IMG/VR virus record: IMGVR_UViG_3300020190_002514
Coordinates: 1-30,422 of that record
Direction: 5' to 3' (one strand)
DNA from: a virus
DNA: 30,422 nucleotides
Made by a program: the position numbers and the translations under genes. Positions 1-8,462 of the stretch are shown piece after piece. Within the stretch, counting starts at the first letter, position 1. Each line of letters begins with the position of its first letter. The notes below the pieces were generated by a model. It worked only from the letters and a program-made list of their open reading frames with translations. It had not been told where the DNA came from and made no database searches.

Positions 1-1017
1 TCATTAACTGCAGGCACTGTGGATTATTTCACTTTTAGGCGTAAACAACGCGGACTGTTCATGCTTGATAGAGTCACGTTGTCTGATGATTATGTATGGG
101 TTATCAAGAATGGAACTCTGTTGAGTCATAGCATAGATTGGAGATTGCTTGATGATAGACAGACTTTAGAAGTTAAAAATGTAAATGACACTGACACAAT
201 CAGTATCATAGGTTTTAGTCCTAACACCACTGCAGAACAATATGGGTTCATGCAATTTAAAGACATGCTGAATAGAACAATATATAAAAGATTGAATAAA
301 AATAAACAAACTTTTATATTAAATGATGTTGGACAATTCGATGTCAGCATTACAGTTGATAATGCTAGCATCTTAGACGAACCAAATCCGGAGGGTAATC
401 TTCCAGGCGTAATTTATGTCAACGGCGAGCGTATAGAATATTTTGGTAAATCAGATAATACTATCAATCGTTTACGTAGAGGAACGCTGGGCACAGGAGT
501 TCCTACAATACATGCTTCGGGCACTAAAGTATTAAATATTGGTATCAGTGAAACTATACCTTATAAGGATGAGTACATTACCGAAACCTTTGTAGCGGTT
601 GATAGCAGTAATGTATTTTATTTAAACTATGATCCATTAGTGACTGTGGGTACGGTGGATGATGGTAGTACCACATACACCGAATGGTTTAGGAATACGA
701 TACCCGATAATTTTGGACAATGCGACGAAATAGAAGTATTTGTTGCAGGTAGGAGATTAAAGAAAAAACCGTATCTTTTACATAATAATGTCCTGCATCC
801 AGAAAGCCCCGAAGGTGATGCTCAGTACGAAGCTGAATTTAGCGTGACTAGCCATGCAAATGCAGTTAGATTGACAAGTCCGCCACCGGACGATACTAAA
901 ATAGTTGTAGTGAAAAAGATAGGTAAAGTGTGGAATGATCCTAATACTAGCTTAGTTGATAGTGATAACAATATCACTAATTTTATAAAGGCAGTGCCCG
1001 GTATTTGGCCACTATAA
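1..1017 (+). CDS. Virion structural (tail-associated) protein, 5'-truncated by window edge
   Basis: The frame is open from base 1, so the true start lies upstream; a GTG at 19 is only an internal possibility. About 338 residues are visible, ending at TAA 1015-1017. The protein is soluble-looking, rich in beta-type Thr/Val/Ile/Asp segments, with no membrane segment or catalytic motif. A stretch near residues 140-180 (VNGERIEYFGK, then RLRRGTLGTG and HASGTKV) resembles a repeated beta module that I recall from tail-region proteins of marine T4-like phages. It is followed directly by another structural gene and three fibre genes, so a role in tail or fibre attachment is inferred. The exact component is not recognised. 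Confidence 0.6.
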   Translation, partial: SLTAGTVDYFTFRRKQRGLFMLDRVTLSDDYVWVIKNGTLLSHSIDWRLLDDRQTLEVKNVNDTDTISIIGFSPNTTAEQYGFMQFKDMLNRTIYKRLNKNKQTFILNDVGQFDVSITVDNASILDEPNPEGNLPGVIYVNGERIEYFGKSDNTINRLRRGTLGTGVPTIHASGTKVLNIGISETIPYKDEYITETFVAVDSSNVFYLNYDPLVTVGTVDDGSTTYTEWFRNTIPDNFGQCDEIEVFVAGRRLKKKPYLLHNNVLHPESPEGDAQYEAEFSVTSHANAVRLTSPPPDDTKIVVVKKIGKVWNDPNTSLVDSDNNITNFIKAVPGIWPL

Positions 1018-1020
1018 ATA
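1013..1020 (+). promoter_or_regulatory. T4-type late promoter box TATAAATA
   Basis: Exact match to the T4 late promoter octamer TATAAATA, 21 bases before the ATG at 1041. It overlaps the TAA stop (1015-1017) of the preceding gene. In T4 this element is read by host RNA polymerase carrying the phage sigma gp55; no such factor is in the window. The position upstream of a virion gene supports function, but the box is AT-rich and could arise by chance. Confidence 0.6.
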
Positions 1021-1040
1021 TACTAATATGAGAGTACAAC

Positions 1041-1652
1041 ATGTTTAACAGAGATTTTTACGGCTACAGCATAGAAGGACATATCAAAATTTGGTATCCT
1101 GAATCCGGTGAAATAGCCATTAATAAACGGAATGCAATTCATTATGAAAATATGAGCATTGCTATGGCCGAAAGTCTATCTAATTCAGGACAAGGATTTA
1201 TCTACACTATGGCATTCGGTAATGGGGGTACATCCGTGGATCCTACGGGGATAATTACATACCTTACTCCAAACAGCGTGGGCACTAATGCTGCGCTGTA
1301 TAATCAAACCTACAGTAAAGTTGTGGATGATCGCGCTGTGGTTAATGTGGATCCAACGAGAAATAAAATAGAAACAAGACATGTCACAGGTACAAATTAT
1401 ACTGATGTCTTTGTCACTTGTTTGTTAGATTACGGTGAACCTAATGGCCAGGATGCCTTAGATACTGCCAACGATACCAACGGAACATTTGTTTTTGATG
1501 AATTAGGTTTGAAATCTTACAGTAGTTCAGGACAGAGCAAGTTACTGACTCATGTAATTTTCCACCCGGTGCAAAAAAGTTTGAATAGATTAATTCAAAT
1601 TGATTACACAGTTCGAATCCAGAGTCTTACTGGCTTTAATGAGGTAGTATAA
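1041..1652 (+). CDS. Putative virion structural protein (203 aa)
   Basis: A 203-residue protein beginning MFNRDFYGYSIEGHIKIWYP, with no signal peptide or membrane helix. Composition (Asn, Thr, Gly, aromatic residues) fits a beta-rich virion component. It follows a late promoter box and its TAA overlaps the ATG of the next gene (TAATG at 1650-1654), so it is probably co-translated with the fibre gene. I recall similar proteins beside the fibre genes of marine T4-like phages but cannot name a T4 equivalent. Function is inferred from position only. Confidence 0.55.
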   Translation: MFNRDFYGYSIEGHIKIWYPESGEIAINKRNAIHYENMSIAMAESLSNSGQGFIYTMAFGNGGTSVDPTGIITYLTPNSVGTNAALYNQTYSKVVDDRAVVNVDPTRNKIETRHVTGTNYTDVFVTCLLDYGEPNGQDALDTANDTNGTFVFDELGLKSYSSSGQSKLLTHVIFHPVQKSLNRLIQIDYTVRIQSLTGFNEVV

Positions 1653-3751
1653 TGAGTTATTCAATACAATATACCGAAGCTGGAAATGTGTCAAAACCTG
1701 ACATTGCTGTGGAGGACGGCACACTTAATCAACAATTATCAGTTTCTTTTATAGGTAAAAATTATGTAGGTTATGCGCAGATTATTGCGGAAAATTTCTT
1801 ACATCTTTTAGAAAATTTTGCCAAAAATTCTGCTCCAAATAATCCGGTTGAAGGACAATTGTGGTATGATAATTCTGCTGGTGTAAATCAACTTAAAGTC
1901 TATGATGGTACTACATGGGCTCCCGCCGGCAGTATTAAGAAATCAAATTCAGCGCCTGCTGTAGCAAATAGCAATCTAGGGGATCTTTGGGCAGACACAG
2001 ACAATCAACAATTATATTTGTTTACTGGAAGTAATTGGGTCCTAGTAGGTCCACAGTTCAGCAGTGGTTTGAGAACAGGCGCAGAAGTTGAAACAGTAGT
2101 AGACACTACGAATATAAGTCATAATGTTCTAAATCTTTTTGTCAGCGACGAAAAAGTTGCAATTATAAGCAAAGATGCATTTATTCCGAAGTCTACTATA
2201 GCAGGATTTACACAGATAAAGCAGGGTACAAATCTTTCTTCAAAGAACTTTAACAGTAATAGTGAAACAAATAAATTTTGGGGGGTAAGTGAAAAAGCAG
2301 ATGCGCTAGTAATTGGTGGAAATGCAGTACCTGCCACTAATTTTTTAAGAAGTGATACAGCAAGCACGACTAATTTCCAATTTAATGTAAGGAATGCTAG
2401 CGGATTAGCCATAGGTTCCAGTGGCGAATTAAGCATTACAATTGACAACAATATTCCAACTTTTAATAATAAAACAAATGGTAGTGCGTTTGATTTCAAA
2501 ACCGTGAGCGGTGGTACCACTTCAACAGTGTTAAGAATTGATTCTACAAGAGCAGTGGGTATTAATAATACAGCACCGTCTGAAGCATTGGATGTGTCTG
2601 GTAACATTAAAACTGATGGCAATCTCATTATCACTGCAACCACAGACAGTGCCAGTTTAGTAACAGGAAGTATTCGAACAGCCGGCGGTGCAGCTATTAC
2701 AAAAAATTTAAATGTAGGCGGCACTTTAAATGTAAGAAACACCAGCACTACTTTTAATATTATCCCAGATGCCGACGGAACCTATGATCTTGGCACAGAT
2801 CCTTCTGTAGTAGGTGGAAAAGCATGGCGAAGGATCTATGGTGACCAAATTCTTGCACAAGAATTTGTAGGAAATTTAACTGGAAGTGTGACCGGCAACG
2901 TTACTGGTTCTGCTAGTAAATTATCTAGCCCTACGGTATTTTCTTTAACTGGTGAAGTTAGTAGTAATGCAGTTAGTTTTGACGGGCAAAGTGGATCTGG
3001 CACAGCAGTTTTCAACACAACCATAAGCCTAGATTTTATTACTACGAAGACCGCGGTATTAGATAGTCAAGACAATGACGAATTTTTAATTAACAGACCC
3101 GGTATTGGGCTTAGAAAAACCACAAAAAATTCTGTATTCTCAAATGTGGCTTTGATGCCCATCGGCACAATTTTAGCCTACGGCGGATCTACACCACCTG
3201 CAGGATACTTGCTATGTGATGGTAGTGAAGTACGGGTCGGCGATTACCCAGAATTATTCGCAGTCGTTGGTTACAGTTTTAAACCCACTTCTTTGCTTAT
3301 TGGTAGTGCTACATTTGCGTTACCAGACTTACGGGGACGTTTTGCTCTAGGAAGAGATAATATGGACAATGGCACTACAGTGCCAGATATAGGAGATCCA
3401 ACCACATTAATAGATGCCGGCGGTGGCAACGCAGACAGAGTTACTGATGTTGCAGCAGATACACTGGGTTCAGGTTCAGGAGCCAGCGAAAGATCGCTTA
3501 CACTGTCAAATATTCCAGACCACGAACATGATTTGCGAGCTAATGCAGGCACCCAGTTTTTCGCATTTAGAAATTCTGCAACAGTTATACCTGACACAAA
3601 TTTTATTTCAGGCCAAGGGCCAACCGCAGCAGGCACAGGCCAATATCTACCTACCAGCGGAGGAATTGATACATCTGGAAGTTTAGGTGTAGCATTTAGC
3701 ATTATCAATCCTTACTTAACTGTAAATTACATAATCTACACTGGTGCATAA
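1652..3751 (+). CDS. Tail fibre/adhesin with C-terminal phage tail collar domain
   Basis: 699 residues. The N-terminal ~130 residues carry a module shared with the next two genes: IGKN..GY, ENFLHLLENFA, NPVEGQLWYD, LKVYDGT, then GDLWADTDNQQLY and a closing GP. The middle is a low-complexity, beta-rich shaft with an ALDVSGNIKTDGNL segment near residue 310, a style common in fibres. From about residue 502 there is a phage tail collar domain (PF07484 type): MPIGTILAYGG, PPAGYLLCDG and FALPDLRGRFALG. Collar domains sit at the tips of short or distal fibres. The start is fixed by TAATG coupling to the previous gene, with GAGG just upstream. Probable role: receptor contact. Confident as a fibre-type virion protein, not as to which fibre. 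Confidence 0.82.
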   Translation: MSYSIQYTEAGNVSKPDIAVEDGTLNQQLSVSFIGKNYVGYAQIIAENFLHLLENFAKNSAPNNPVEGQLWYDNSAGVNQLKVYDGTTWAPAGSIKKSNSAPAVANSNLGDLWADTDNQQLYLFTGSNWVLVGPQFSSGLRTGAEVETVVDTTNISHNVLNLFVSDEKVAIISKDAFIPKSTIAGFTQIKQGTNLSSKNFNSNSETNKFWGVSEKADALVIGGNAVPATNFLRSDTASTTNFQFNVRNASGLAIGSSGELSITIDNNIPTFNNKTNGSAFDFKTVSGGTTSTVLRIDSTRAVGINNTAPSEALDVSGNIKTDGNLIITATTDSASLVTGSIRTAGGAAITKNLNVGGTLNVRNTSTTFNIIPDADGTYDLGTDPSVVGGKAWRRIYGDQILAQEFVGNLTGSVTGNVTGSASKLSSPTVFSLTGEVSSNAVSFDGQSGSGTAVFNTTISLDFITTKTAVLDSQDNDEFLINRPGIGLRKTTKNSVFSNVALMPIGTILAYGGSTPPAGYLLCDGSEVRVGDYPELFAVVGYSFKPTSLLIGSATFALPDLRGRFALGRDNMDNGTTVPDIGDPTTLIDAGGGNADRVTDVAADTLGSGSGASERSLTLSNIPDHEHDLRANAGTQFFAFRNSATVIPDTNFISGQGPTAAGTGQYLPTSGGIDTSGSLGVAFSIINPYLTVNYIIYTGA

Positions 3752-3753
3752 AA

Positions 3754-5592
3754 ATGACGTATAACATAAACAAAACAGATGGTTCATTGCTAGCACAGGT
3801 AGCAGATGCTGCCATAGATCAAACTTCAACTGATATCACTCTTATAGGTAAGAATGTCAGTGGTTATGGAGAATACATTAATGAAAACTTTGTAAAAATT
3901 TTAGAAAATTTTGCCAGCTCTACACAACCAAATAATCCTATACCTGGACAAATTTGGTACGATGTTGCCAACAGTAGGTTAAAAGTTTATAATGGTACAA
4001 GTTTTGCGGTCGGAAGCGGCCCTATAGTATCTGGCACCCAACCAACATCATTTGTGCAAGGCGATTTCTGGATAGATAGTACTAACAATCAATTATATTT
4101 TTATGACGGCACTGATTTAACATTAGCCGGACCAATATACAAAAGTACGCAAGGTAAAAGTGGATTTGAAGTTGTTACCATAGTCGACAATGTCTTGATA
4201 GAACATGTTGCAGTAAAATTATTTGTTGGTGCTAGCCTATTAGGTATTTTCAGTAAAGACACCACATACACTCCGCTTAATCCTATTACTGGATACAGCG
4301 GTGCCATACGCAGAGGCTTTAACCCAGGAACGCTAACAGGACAAAAATTTTACATAACAGCCAGTTCCGCTGACAGTCTAGTGGCGCCTAGTGGCAGTTT
4401 AAAAACTGTTAGCAGTTTTATGCTTACTGAAGAAAATACCAGTACGGTGGGCACAGTGACAATTCAGAACAGCACGCCGTTAATTATTGGTGCTAATCAA
4501 AACAATGAAATTAGAACCAGTCTAACATTATTAGAAATTATCAGTAACAATACAGGTCAGGATTTTAAGATAAAAACTAAAACAGGCGTTGGCCTAGAAG
4601 ATGCTTTTACGATTAGAGCTACAGATCGGCGCGTGGGAATTTTTAAATCTAATCCTGTTGCAACTTTAGATGTTTCGGGCAGTGTTTTCATCAGCGGAGA
4701 TTTAACGGTAAAAGGCGCAACTACTACCATTGAAACTACAAATCTTACTATCGAAGATAGAGTCATAACACTGGCTAAATCTAGTGATAGTACAGCAAGC
4801 GAGGATTATGCAGATGGCGGCGGATTCATAGTTACCGGGTCTCCTACTGACCATTCGATGTTGTGGGAAAAGAACAATGGTGTGCATGGAGGCCAGTTTA
4901 ATATCTCTGATAATGTGAATTTGGCAGCAGGAAAAGAAATACGAATCAATGGTCTGTTGGTCCTTAGCAGTAACAGTTTAGGAGCAAGTATTACCAGTGC
5001 TCCTGGTATTACTAGTTTTGGTCCCCAGACACAAATTACTGTCGATGACATACAAATAGATGATAATAATATTAGAACACTATCTAGTAACAATGATCTA
5101 GTGCTCAGCCCTAGCGGAACAGGTAATATTGATGTTGATAGCAGCAAAATTATTAATCTTTCTACACCAACATCCGGCACCGATGCTACTAATAAAAACT
5201 ATGTAGATGCACAGATAAGAGGCAGGACTATTGCCTTAACCGTAGATTGTTCTGATTTTACCGTTGGAAATATTGATACAAAAGTTGGCATAGTATTAGA
5301 TTATCTGTTCCTAGCAGCCAACTATGATACTGGTACATATTGTAGAGTCTTGTGTCAGAGCACACAAGCACAGTTTACAGCTATTGATGTGGCCAGTCAG
5401 ATTACAAGAACTTTTGCGTCAGTATTAAGTTCAGACGGATCTACAATAGAAAATGTATTAGGAGATTTTGCAATAAATCCTGTGCCAACAGGAAGCGCAG
5501 TAATTACAGTTACAAGACAGTTTAAATTATATCAATTTAACGGATCAAACTGGACATTTAACAGTAACCTGGCATTACCGGCAGGTTTGTAA
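3754..5592 (+). CDS. Tail fibre-like protein, paralogue 2
   Basis: 612 residues, starting two bases after the previous stop. Residues ~20-130 repeat the shared module (LIGKNVSGYGEYINENF, ILENFA, NPIPGQIWYD, LKVYNGT, GDFWIDSTNNQLYFYDGT, LAGP). Near residue 310 comes ATLDVSGSVFISGDLTVKG followed by TTIETTNLTIEDRVITLA, a fibre-shaft segment I recall from marine T4-like phage structural proteins. Unlike its neighbour it has no collar domain; the C-terminal ~120 residues (FTVGNIDTKVGIVLDYLF onward) are beta-rich and unrecognised. It is probably a second adhesin or a partner subunit. No enzyme motif is visible. Confidence 0.75.
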   Translation: MTYNINKTDGSLLAQVADAAIDQTSTDITLIGKNVSGYGEYINENFVKILENFASSTQPNNPIPGQIWYDVANSRLKVYNGTSFAVGSGPIVSGTQPTSFVQGDFWIDSTNNQLYFYDGTDLTLAGPIYKSTQGKSGFEVVTIVDNVLIEHVAVKLFVGASLLGIFSKDTTYTPLNPITGYSGAIRRGFNPGTLTGQKFYITASSADSLVAPSGSLKTVSSFMLTEENTSTVGTVTIQNSTPLIIGANQNNEIRTSLTLLEIISNNTGQDFKIKTKTGVGLEDAFTIRATDRRVGIFKSNPVATLDVSGSVFISGDLTVKGATTTIETTNLTIEDRVITLAKSSDSTASEDYADGGGFIVTGSPTDHSMLWEKNNGVHGGQFNISDNVNLAAGKEIRINGLLVLSSNSLGASITSAPGITSFGPQTQITVDDIQIDDNNIRTLSSNNDLVLSPSGTGNIDVDSSKIINLSTPTSGTDATNKNYVDAQIRGRTIALTVDCSDFTVGNIDTKVGIVLDYLFLAANYDTGTYCRVLCQSTQAQFTAIDVASQITRTFASVLSSDGSTIENVLGDFAINPVPTGSAVITVTRQFKLYQFNGSNWTFNSNLALPAGL

Positions 5593-5604
5593 TATATGTT
5601 TATG

Positions 5605-5612
5605 TATAAATA
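5605..5612 (+). promoter_or_regulatory. T4-type late promoter box TATAAATA
   Basis: Exact TATAAATA followed by C, 19 bases before the ATG at 5632, in the only sizeable gap (39 bases) between the fibre genes. An AGGGG ribosome-binding site follows at 5621-5625. Of the window's candidate late promoters this is the best placed, because it lies outside coding sequence and directly precedes a virion gene. Confidence 0.72.
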
Positions 5613-5631
5613 CAAAATAAAGGGGTAAGTA

Positions 5632-7086
5632 ATGCCTTACAGTGTAGATAGATATCGCGGATCAGCATCATACGTCGTGGAAGACGGCACGATCGACAGC
5701 AGTTTAGATCTAAAATTAATTGGTAAAAATTATGCTGGCTATGGTGAAATTCAAAATGAAAATTTACTTCATCTTTTAGAAAATTTTTCGGGCGCGGATG
5801 CTCCTCCCAGACCCATTAGCGGACAACTGTGGTTTGACAGCGGAGCTAGCAAATTAAAGTTTTATGACGGAACAAAATATAGAACTACTGGCGGCGCAGA
5901 GGTTAGCACCAGCGCACCTTCTGGCCTTACACAGGGTGATTTTTGGTGGGACAGCGGCAATAAACAACTATATTCTTGGGACGGCTCTGCGTTTGTACTC
6001 ATTGGCCCGTTAGGGGTGGCCAGTGCTGGGACTACACAATTTAGGTCACGAAATTTATTAGACACCTTAGGTAGTAACCACGCTGTTATTGAAGCAATTG
6101 TTGACGGGGAAGTAATTTACATTATTTCAGCAGATGAATTCACACTTAATGTAAGTAATTCAATTACCGGGTTTAGTGTTATTAAAAAGGGTATTACGTT
6201 AATTTATTCGTCCAGCGGTGTTACATCTACTGATCATGTGTATTGGGGCACTGCTAGTAATTCCCTAAAATTAAATGGACTACAGTCCAGTGACTTTGTT
6301 TTATCATCAAGTGCCGCTTTTGCAGGCTTAGTTAGTTTTGCAGATGCTGGTTTTAGAGTAGGTAACGACAACGATTTAAGAGTTTTTATATCTGGCGGTG
6401 ATACACCAACTATTCAAAATCAAGTAGGAAATACAATAGTATTTCAAACTACGTCTGCTAGTGTCACACGCACTCCATTAAAATTAGTGGCAGAAGATAT
6501 ATTGCCTGGTGTAGATAGCTTCAGTGATCTAGGTTCGAGCAGTTTGAAATTTGCTACAGTTTTTGCAAATAGTTTTAACGGTACTGCTACACAGGCAGAT
6601 AGTTTAAGTGTATCTGGAACCTATCGAGCCGCTGCTGTAGCGGCAACAGCAAACACCATTGCCGCAAGAGATTCAAGTGGTAATTTGACTGCAACATTAT
6701 TTCAAGGCACTGCCACTGCCGCTAGATATGCTGACTTAGCAGAAAAATATTTAACAGATAGGGAATACGAACCAGGCACAGTAGTCACAGTGGGCGGGTC
6801 AGCTGAAGTACGTGCTACAGTATTTGGTGACCGCGCTATTGGTGTGGTTTCTACTAAACCTGCATACATGATGAATTCAGAATTAGAAGGTGGTACTTAT
6901 ATAGCCCTAAAGGGTCGTGTGCCTTGTAAGGTCACAGGATCAGTGCGTAAAGGCGATCGCTTAATTGGAACTGAAAATGGCACTGCAATTGCTGCTAGTT
7001 TCCATCAACATCCTGATGCATTCGCTATGGCATTAGAAGATAATCAAAATACTGACGTAAAAATGGTTGAAGTTATTATATTGTAA
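5632..7086 (+). CDS. Tail fibre-like protein, paralogue 3, with DLAEKY-type C-terminal domain
   Basis: 484 residues with its own late promoter and AGGGG ribosome-binding site. Residues ~15-130 are the third copy of the shared module (LIGKNYAGYGEIQNENLLHL, ISGQLWFD, LKFYDGT, GDFWWDSGNKQLYSWDG, LIGP). From about residue 366 a distinct domain begins with ADLAEKYLTDREYEPGTVV, then GVVSTKPAYMMN, GRVPCKV and GDRLIG. This block is familiar at the ends of marine phage fibres and broadly resembles the Peptidase_G2/self-cleaving chaperone class. Whether it cleaves itself cannot be told. A trimerisation or tip role is inferred. Confidence 0.75.
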   Translation: MPYSVDRYRGSASYVVEDGTIDSSLDLKLIGKNYAGYGEIQNENLLHLLENFSGADAPPRPISGQLWFDSGASKLKFYDGTKYRTTGGAEVSTSAPSGLTQGDFWWDSGNKQLYSWDGSAFVLIGPLGVASAGTTQFRSRNLLDTLGSNHAVIEAIVDGEVIYIISADEFTLNVSNSITGFSVIKKGITLIYSSSGVTSTDHVYWGTASNSLKLNGLQSSDFVLSSSAAFAGLVSFADAGFRVGNDNDLRVFISGGDTPTIQNQVGNTIVFQTTSASVTRTPLKLVAEDILPGVDSFSDLGSSSLKFATVFANSFNGTATQADSLSVSGTYRAAAVAATANTIAARDSSGNLTATLFQGTATAARYADLAEKYLTDREYEPGTVVTVGGSAEVRATVFGDRAIGVVSTKPAYMMNSELEGGTYIALKGRVPCKVTGSVRKGDRLIGTENGTAIAASFHQHPDAFAMALEDNQNTDVKMVEVIIL

Positions 7087-7095
7087 GGAATAAAA

Positions 7096-8058
7096 ATGCC
7101 ATCTGGAGTATTTCCGAAAGTTGCTGGAGAATTAATTTTTGCTGCTGACTACAATACTGTACAGAGTATTGTTGACAGTGTAATGGGTATAGGAACTTCC
7201 GATTCAGGTTATGGACAGGCTATTATTAGTACACCAATCAGTCCAGGTAGCACAGCACAAGTAATACAATGGCTTCGACTCAGGACTGACTTATTATTAG
7301 CTCGACAGCATCAAACTGGCAATGACGAAAGTGCCAATCTTGACGTGGCATCTTCGTCAAATCAGATTACTGCCACAGTGGCTAACCAATACTATAATTT
7401 TGCAACAGTTGTACAAGCAAATAGGCTGACTCTCGCCGCTTCTGGCAACAGTTCGACAGAAACATTAATAAATCAAACAAGAACGACTTCTTGGAATGGA
7501 ACAATTAATCATACTGTTACTGTTTCATTTCCTGGATATATCACTGGCTTAACAGTTCCTGCAGCGGATCATGCTAGAGCATTCTTTAATGCCGGCGGAC
7601 AGATATTAATAAGCGCATCGAGAACAGGCGGCACAGGCGGATCAAGCAAAAACATTGCTTGGACTACGATGTTAGGCGACGGCACCACCACACCAAGCGG
7701 ATTCGGCACTGTGAGTCTTAATTATACACAAACAAGCACTGTAGCAGGCACTGCTGCTAACGCAGGCACCACCTACAATATTGGATGGTTTGATCTGACT
7801 ACCAGTGACCAAACAGTTTTTACAAAGCCAGGACCCAGTGGAAATTATGCAGAAAATGATTATGAAATTTTTGCCAGACGGAATGCTGCTAGCACTGAAT
7901 TAATACTGACAATTCAATTTAGAGACGACGATGCTGGGGATCCTAATGTTGACGAAAACGTAGATGGTAATCTAAACAGTTTGATTAGAATAATTCGTCC
8001 TTCCGGATCAAACGTATCAGTACCAACACCTACTGCTACCGCCACAGGTTTATTGTAG
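7096..8058 (+). CDS. Putative virion-associated protein (320 aa)
   Basis: 320 residues beginning MPSGVFPKVAGELIFAADYN, with an AAGGA ribosome-binding site just upstream. The first ~90 residues look helical (RLRTDLLLARQHQ), while the rest is Thr/Ser/Gly-rich and beta-like, typical of extracellular virion proteins. No signal peptide, membrane helix or enzyme motif. It is the last gene before a terminator-like hairpin, so it closes the structural block. Probably an accessory fibre or baseplate-surface protein; I recall similar proteins in marine phages but no defined function. Confidence 0.55.
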   Translation: MPSGVFPKVAGELIFAADYNTVQSIVDSVMGIGTSDSGYGQAIISTPISPGSTAQVIQWLRLRTDLLLARQHQTGNDESANLDVASSSNQITATVANQYYNFATVVQANRLTLAASGNSSTETLINQTRTTSWNGTINHTVTVSFPGYITGLTVPAADHARAFFNAGGQILISASRTGGTGGSSKNIAWTTMLGDGTTTPSGFGTVSLNYTQTSTVAGTAANAGTTYNIGWFDLTTSDQTVFTKPGPSGNYAENDYEIFARRNAASTELILTIQFRDDDAGDPNVDENVDGNLNSLIRIIRPSGSNVSVPTPTATATGLL

Positions 8059-8078
8059 AAAATTTTACTCCCCGCATC

Positions 8079-8117
8079 AATCCTAGATAATTACTGTGTA
8101 AATATCTAGGATTTTTT
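8079..8117 (+). terminator. Intrinsic terminator-like hairpin that also holds the next gene's Shine-Dalgarno site
   Basis: Perfect 11-bp arms AATCCTAGATA (8079-8089) and TATCTAGGATT (8103-8113), a 13-base loop, then a run of Ts (8112-8117) ending at the ATG of the next gene (8118). This is the classic intrinsic terminator layout and it closes the structural block. The right arm contains TAGGAT, whose AGGA (8108-8111) lies six bases before that ATG, so the folded stem would also hide the ribosome-binding site. Confidence 0.7.
8097..8104 (+). promoter_or_regulatory. Possible late promoter box (TGTAAATA, one mismatch)
   Basis: TGTAAATA differs from the T4 late consensus TATAAATA at one base. 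It lies in the loop and right arm of the hairpin, 13 bases before the ATG at 8118. If used, transcription would start close to the start codon and give a nearly leaderless mRNA without the left arm. Weak evidence: single mismatch in AT-rich DNA. Confidence 0.3.
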
Positions 8118-8462
8118 ATGGACGAACGGTTAGAAAAAGCACTACAGACGGCTAATTTTTTAGCCAGTCTCAATCTAGTAAGGAAAAACACGCTAGAAGA
8201 ATATAAACAAGAATTAATCTTTTACCATAATGGCTGTAGTTTCATTGCGGATTTGCAGTTCATTTCACAAATATATTGCATTAAACAGAATCAACCTAGT
8301 GCGGTCATATTGGATATCAACAGCATACCATGTACAGTCAATGATCTAGAAAAGTTTTATCAGACCTGTTTTGATACCTACAATCGAGCATCGCAAGATT
8401 ATAATGAAAAATATCAAAGCTTAAAAAAGAAGCGTAATGTAAAAAATCTTGTTGATCTATGA
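8118..8462 (+). CDS. Conserved-looking small phage protein (114 aa), unknown function
   Basis: 114 residues, acidic then basic, largely helical, ending in a Lys-rich tail (YQSLKKKRNV). The core SAVILDINSIPCTVNDLEKF suggests a small alpha/beta fold. It starts right after the terminator-like hairpin and overlaps the following glycosyltransferase by ATGA (8459-8462), so it is probably expressed with the glycosyltransferase chain. No motif identifies a function. Coding status is supported by the ribosome-binding site, the coupling and a full-length frame. Confidence 0.6.
   Translation: MDERLEKALQTANFLASLNLVRKNTLEEYKQELIFYHNGCSFIADLQFISQIYCIKQNQPSAVILDINSIPCTVNDLEKFYQTCFDTYNRASQDYNEKYQSLKKKRNVKNLVDL

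Noticed and set aside
2119-2748. Long open frame on the - strand opposite the first fibre gene
   Set aside because: It lies antisense to a clear fibre gene, has a hydrophobic, low-complexity composition caused by the complement of Thr/Ser-rich codons, and has no ribosome-binding site.
3271-3708. Open frame opposite the tail collar region
   Set aside because: Antisense shadow of a well-supported collar domain; Pro/Ser/Val-rich with no motif.
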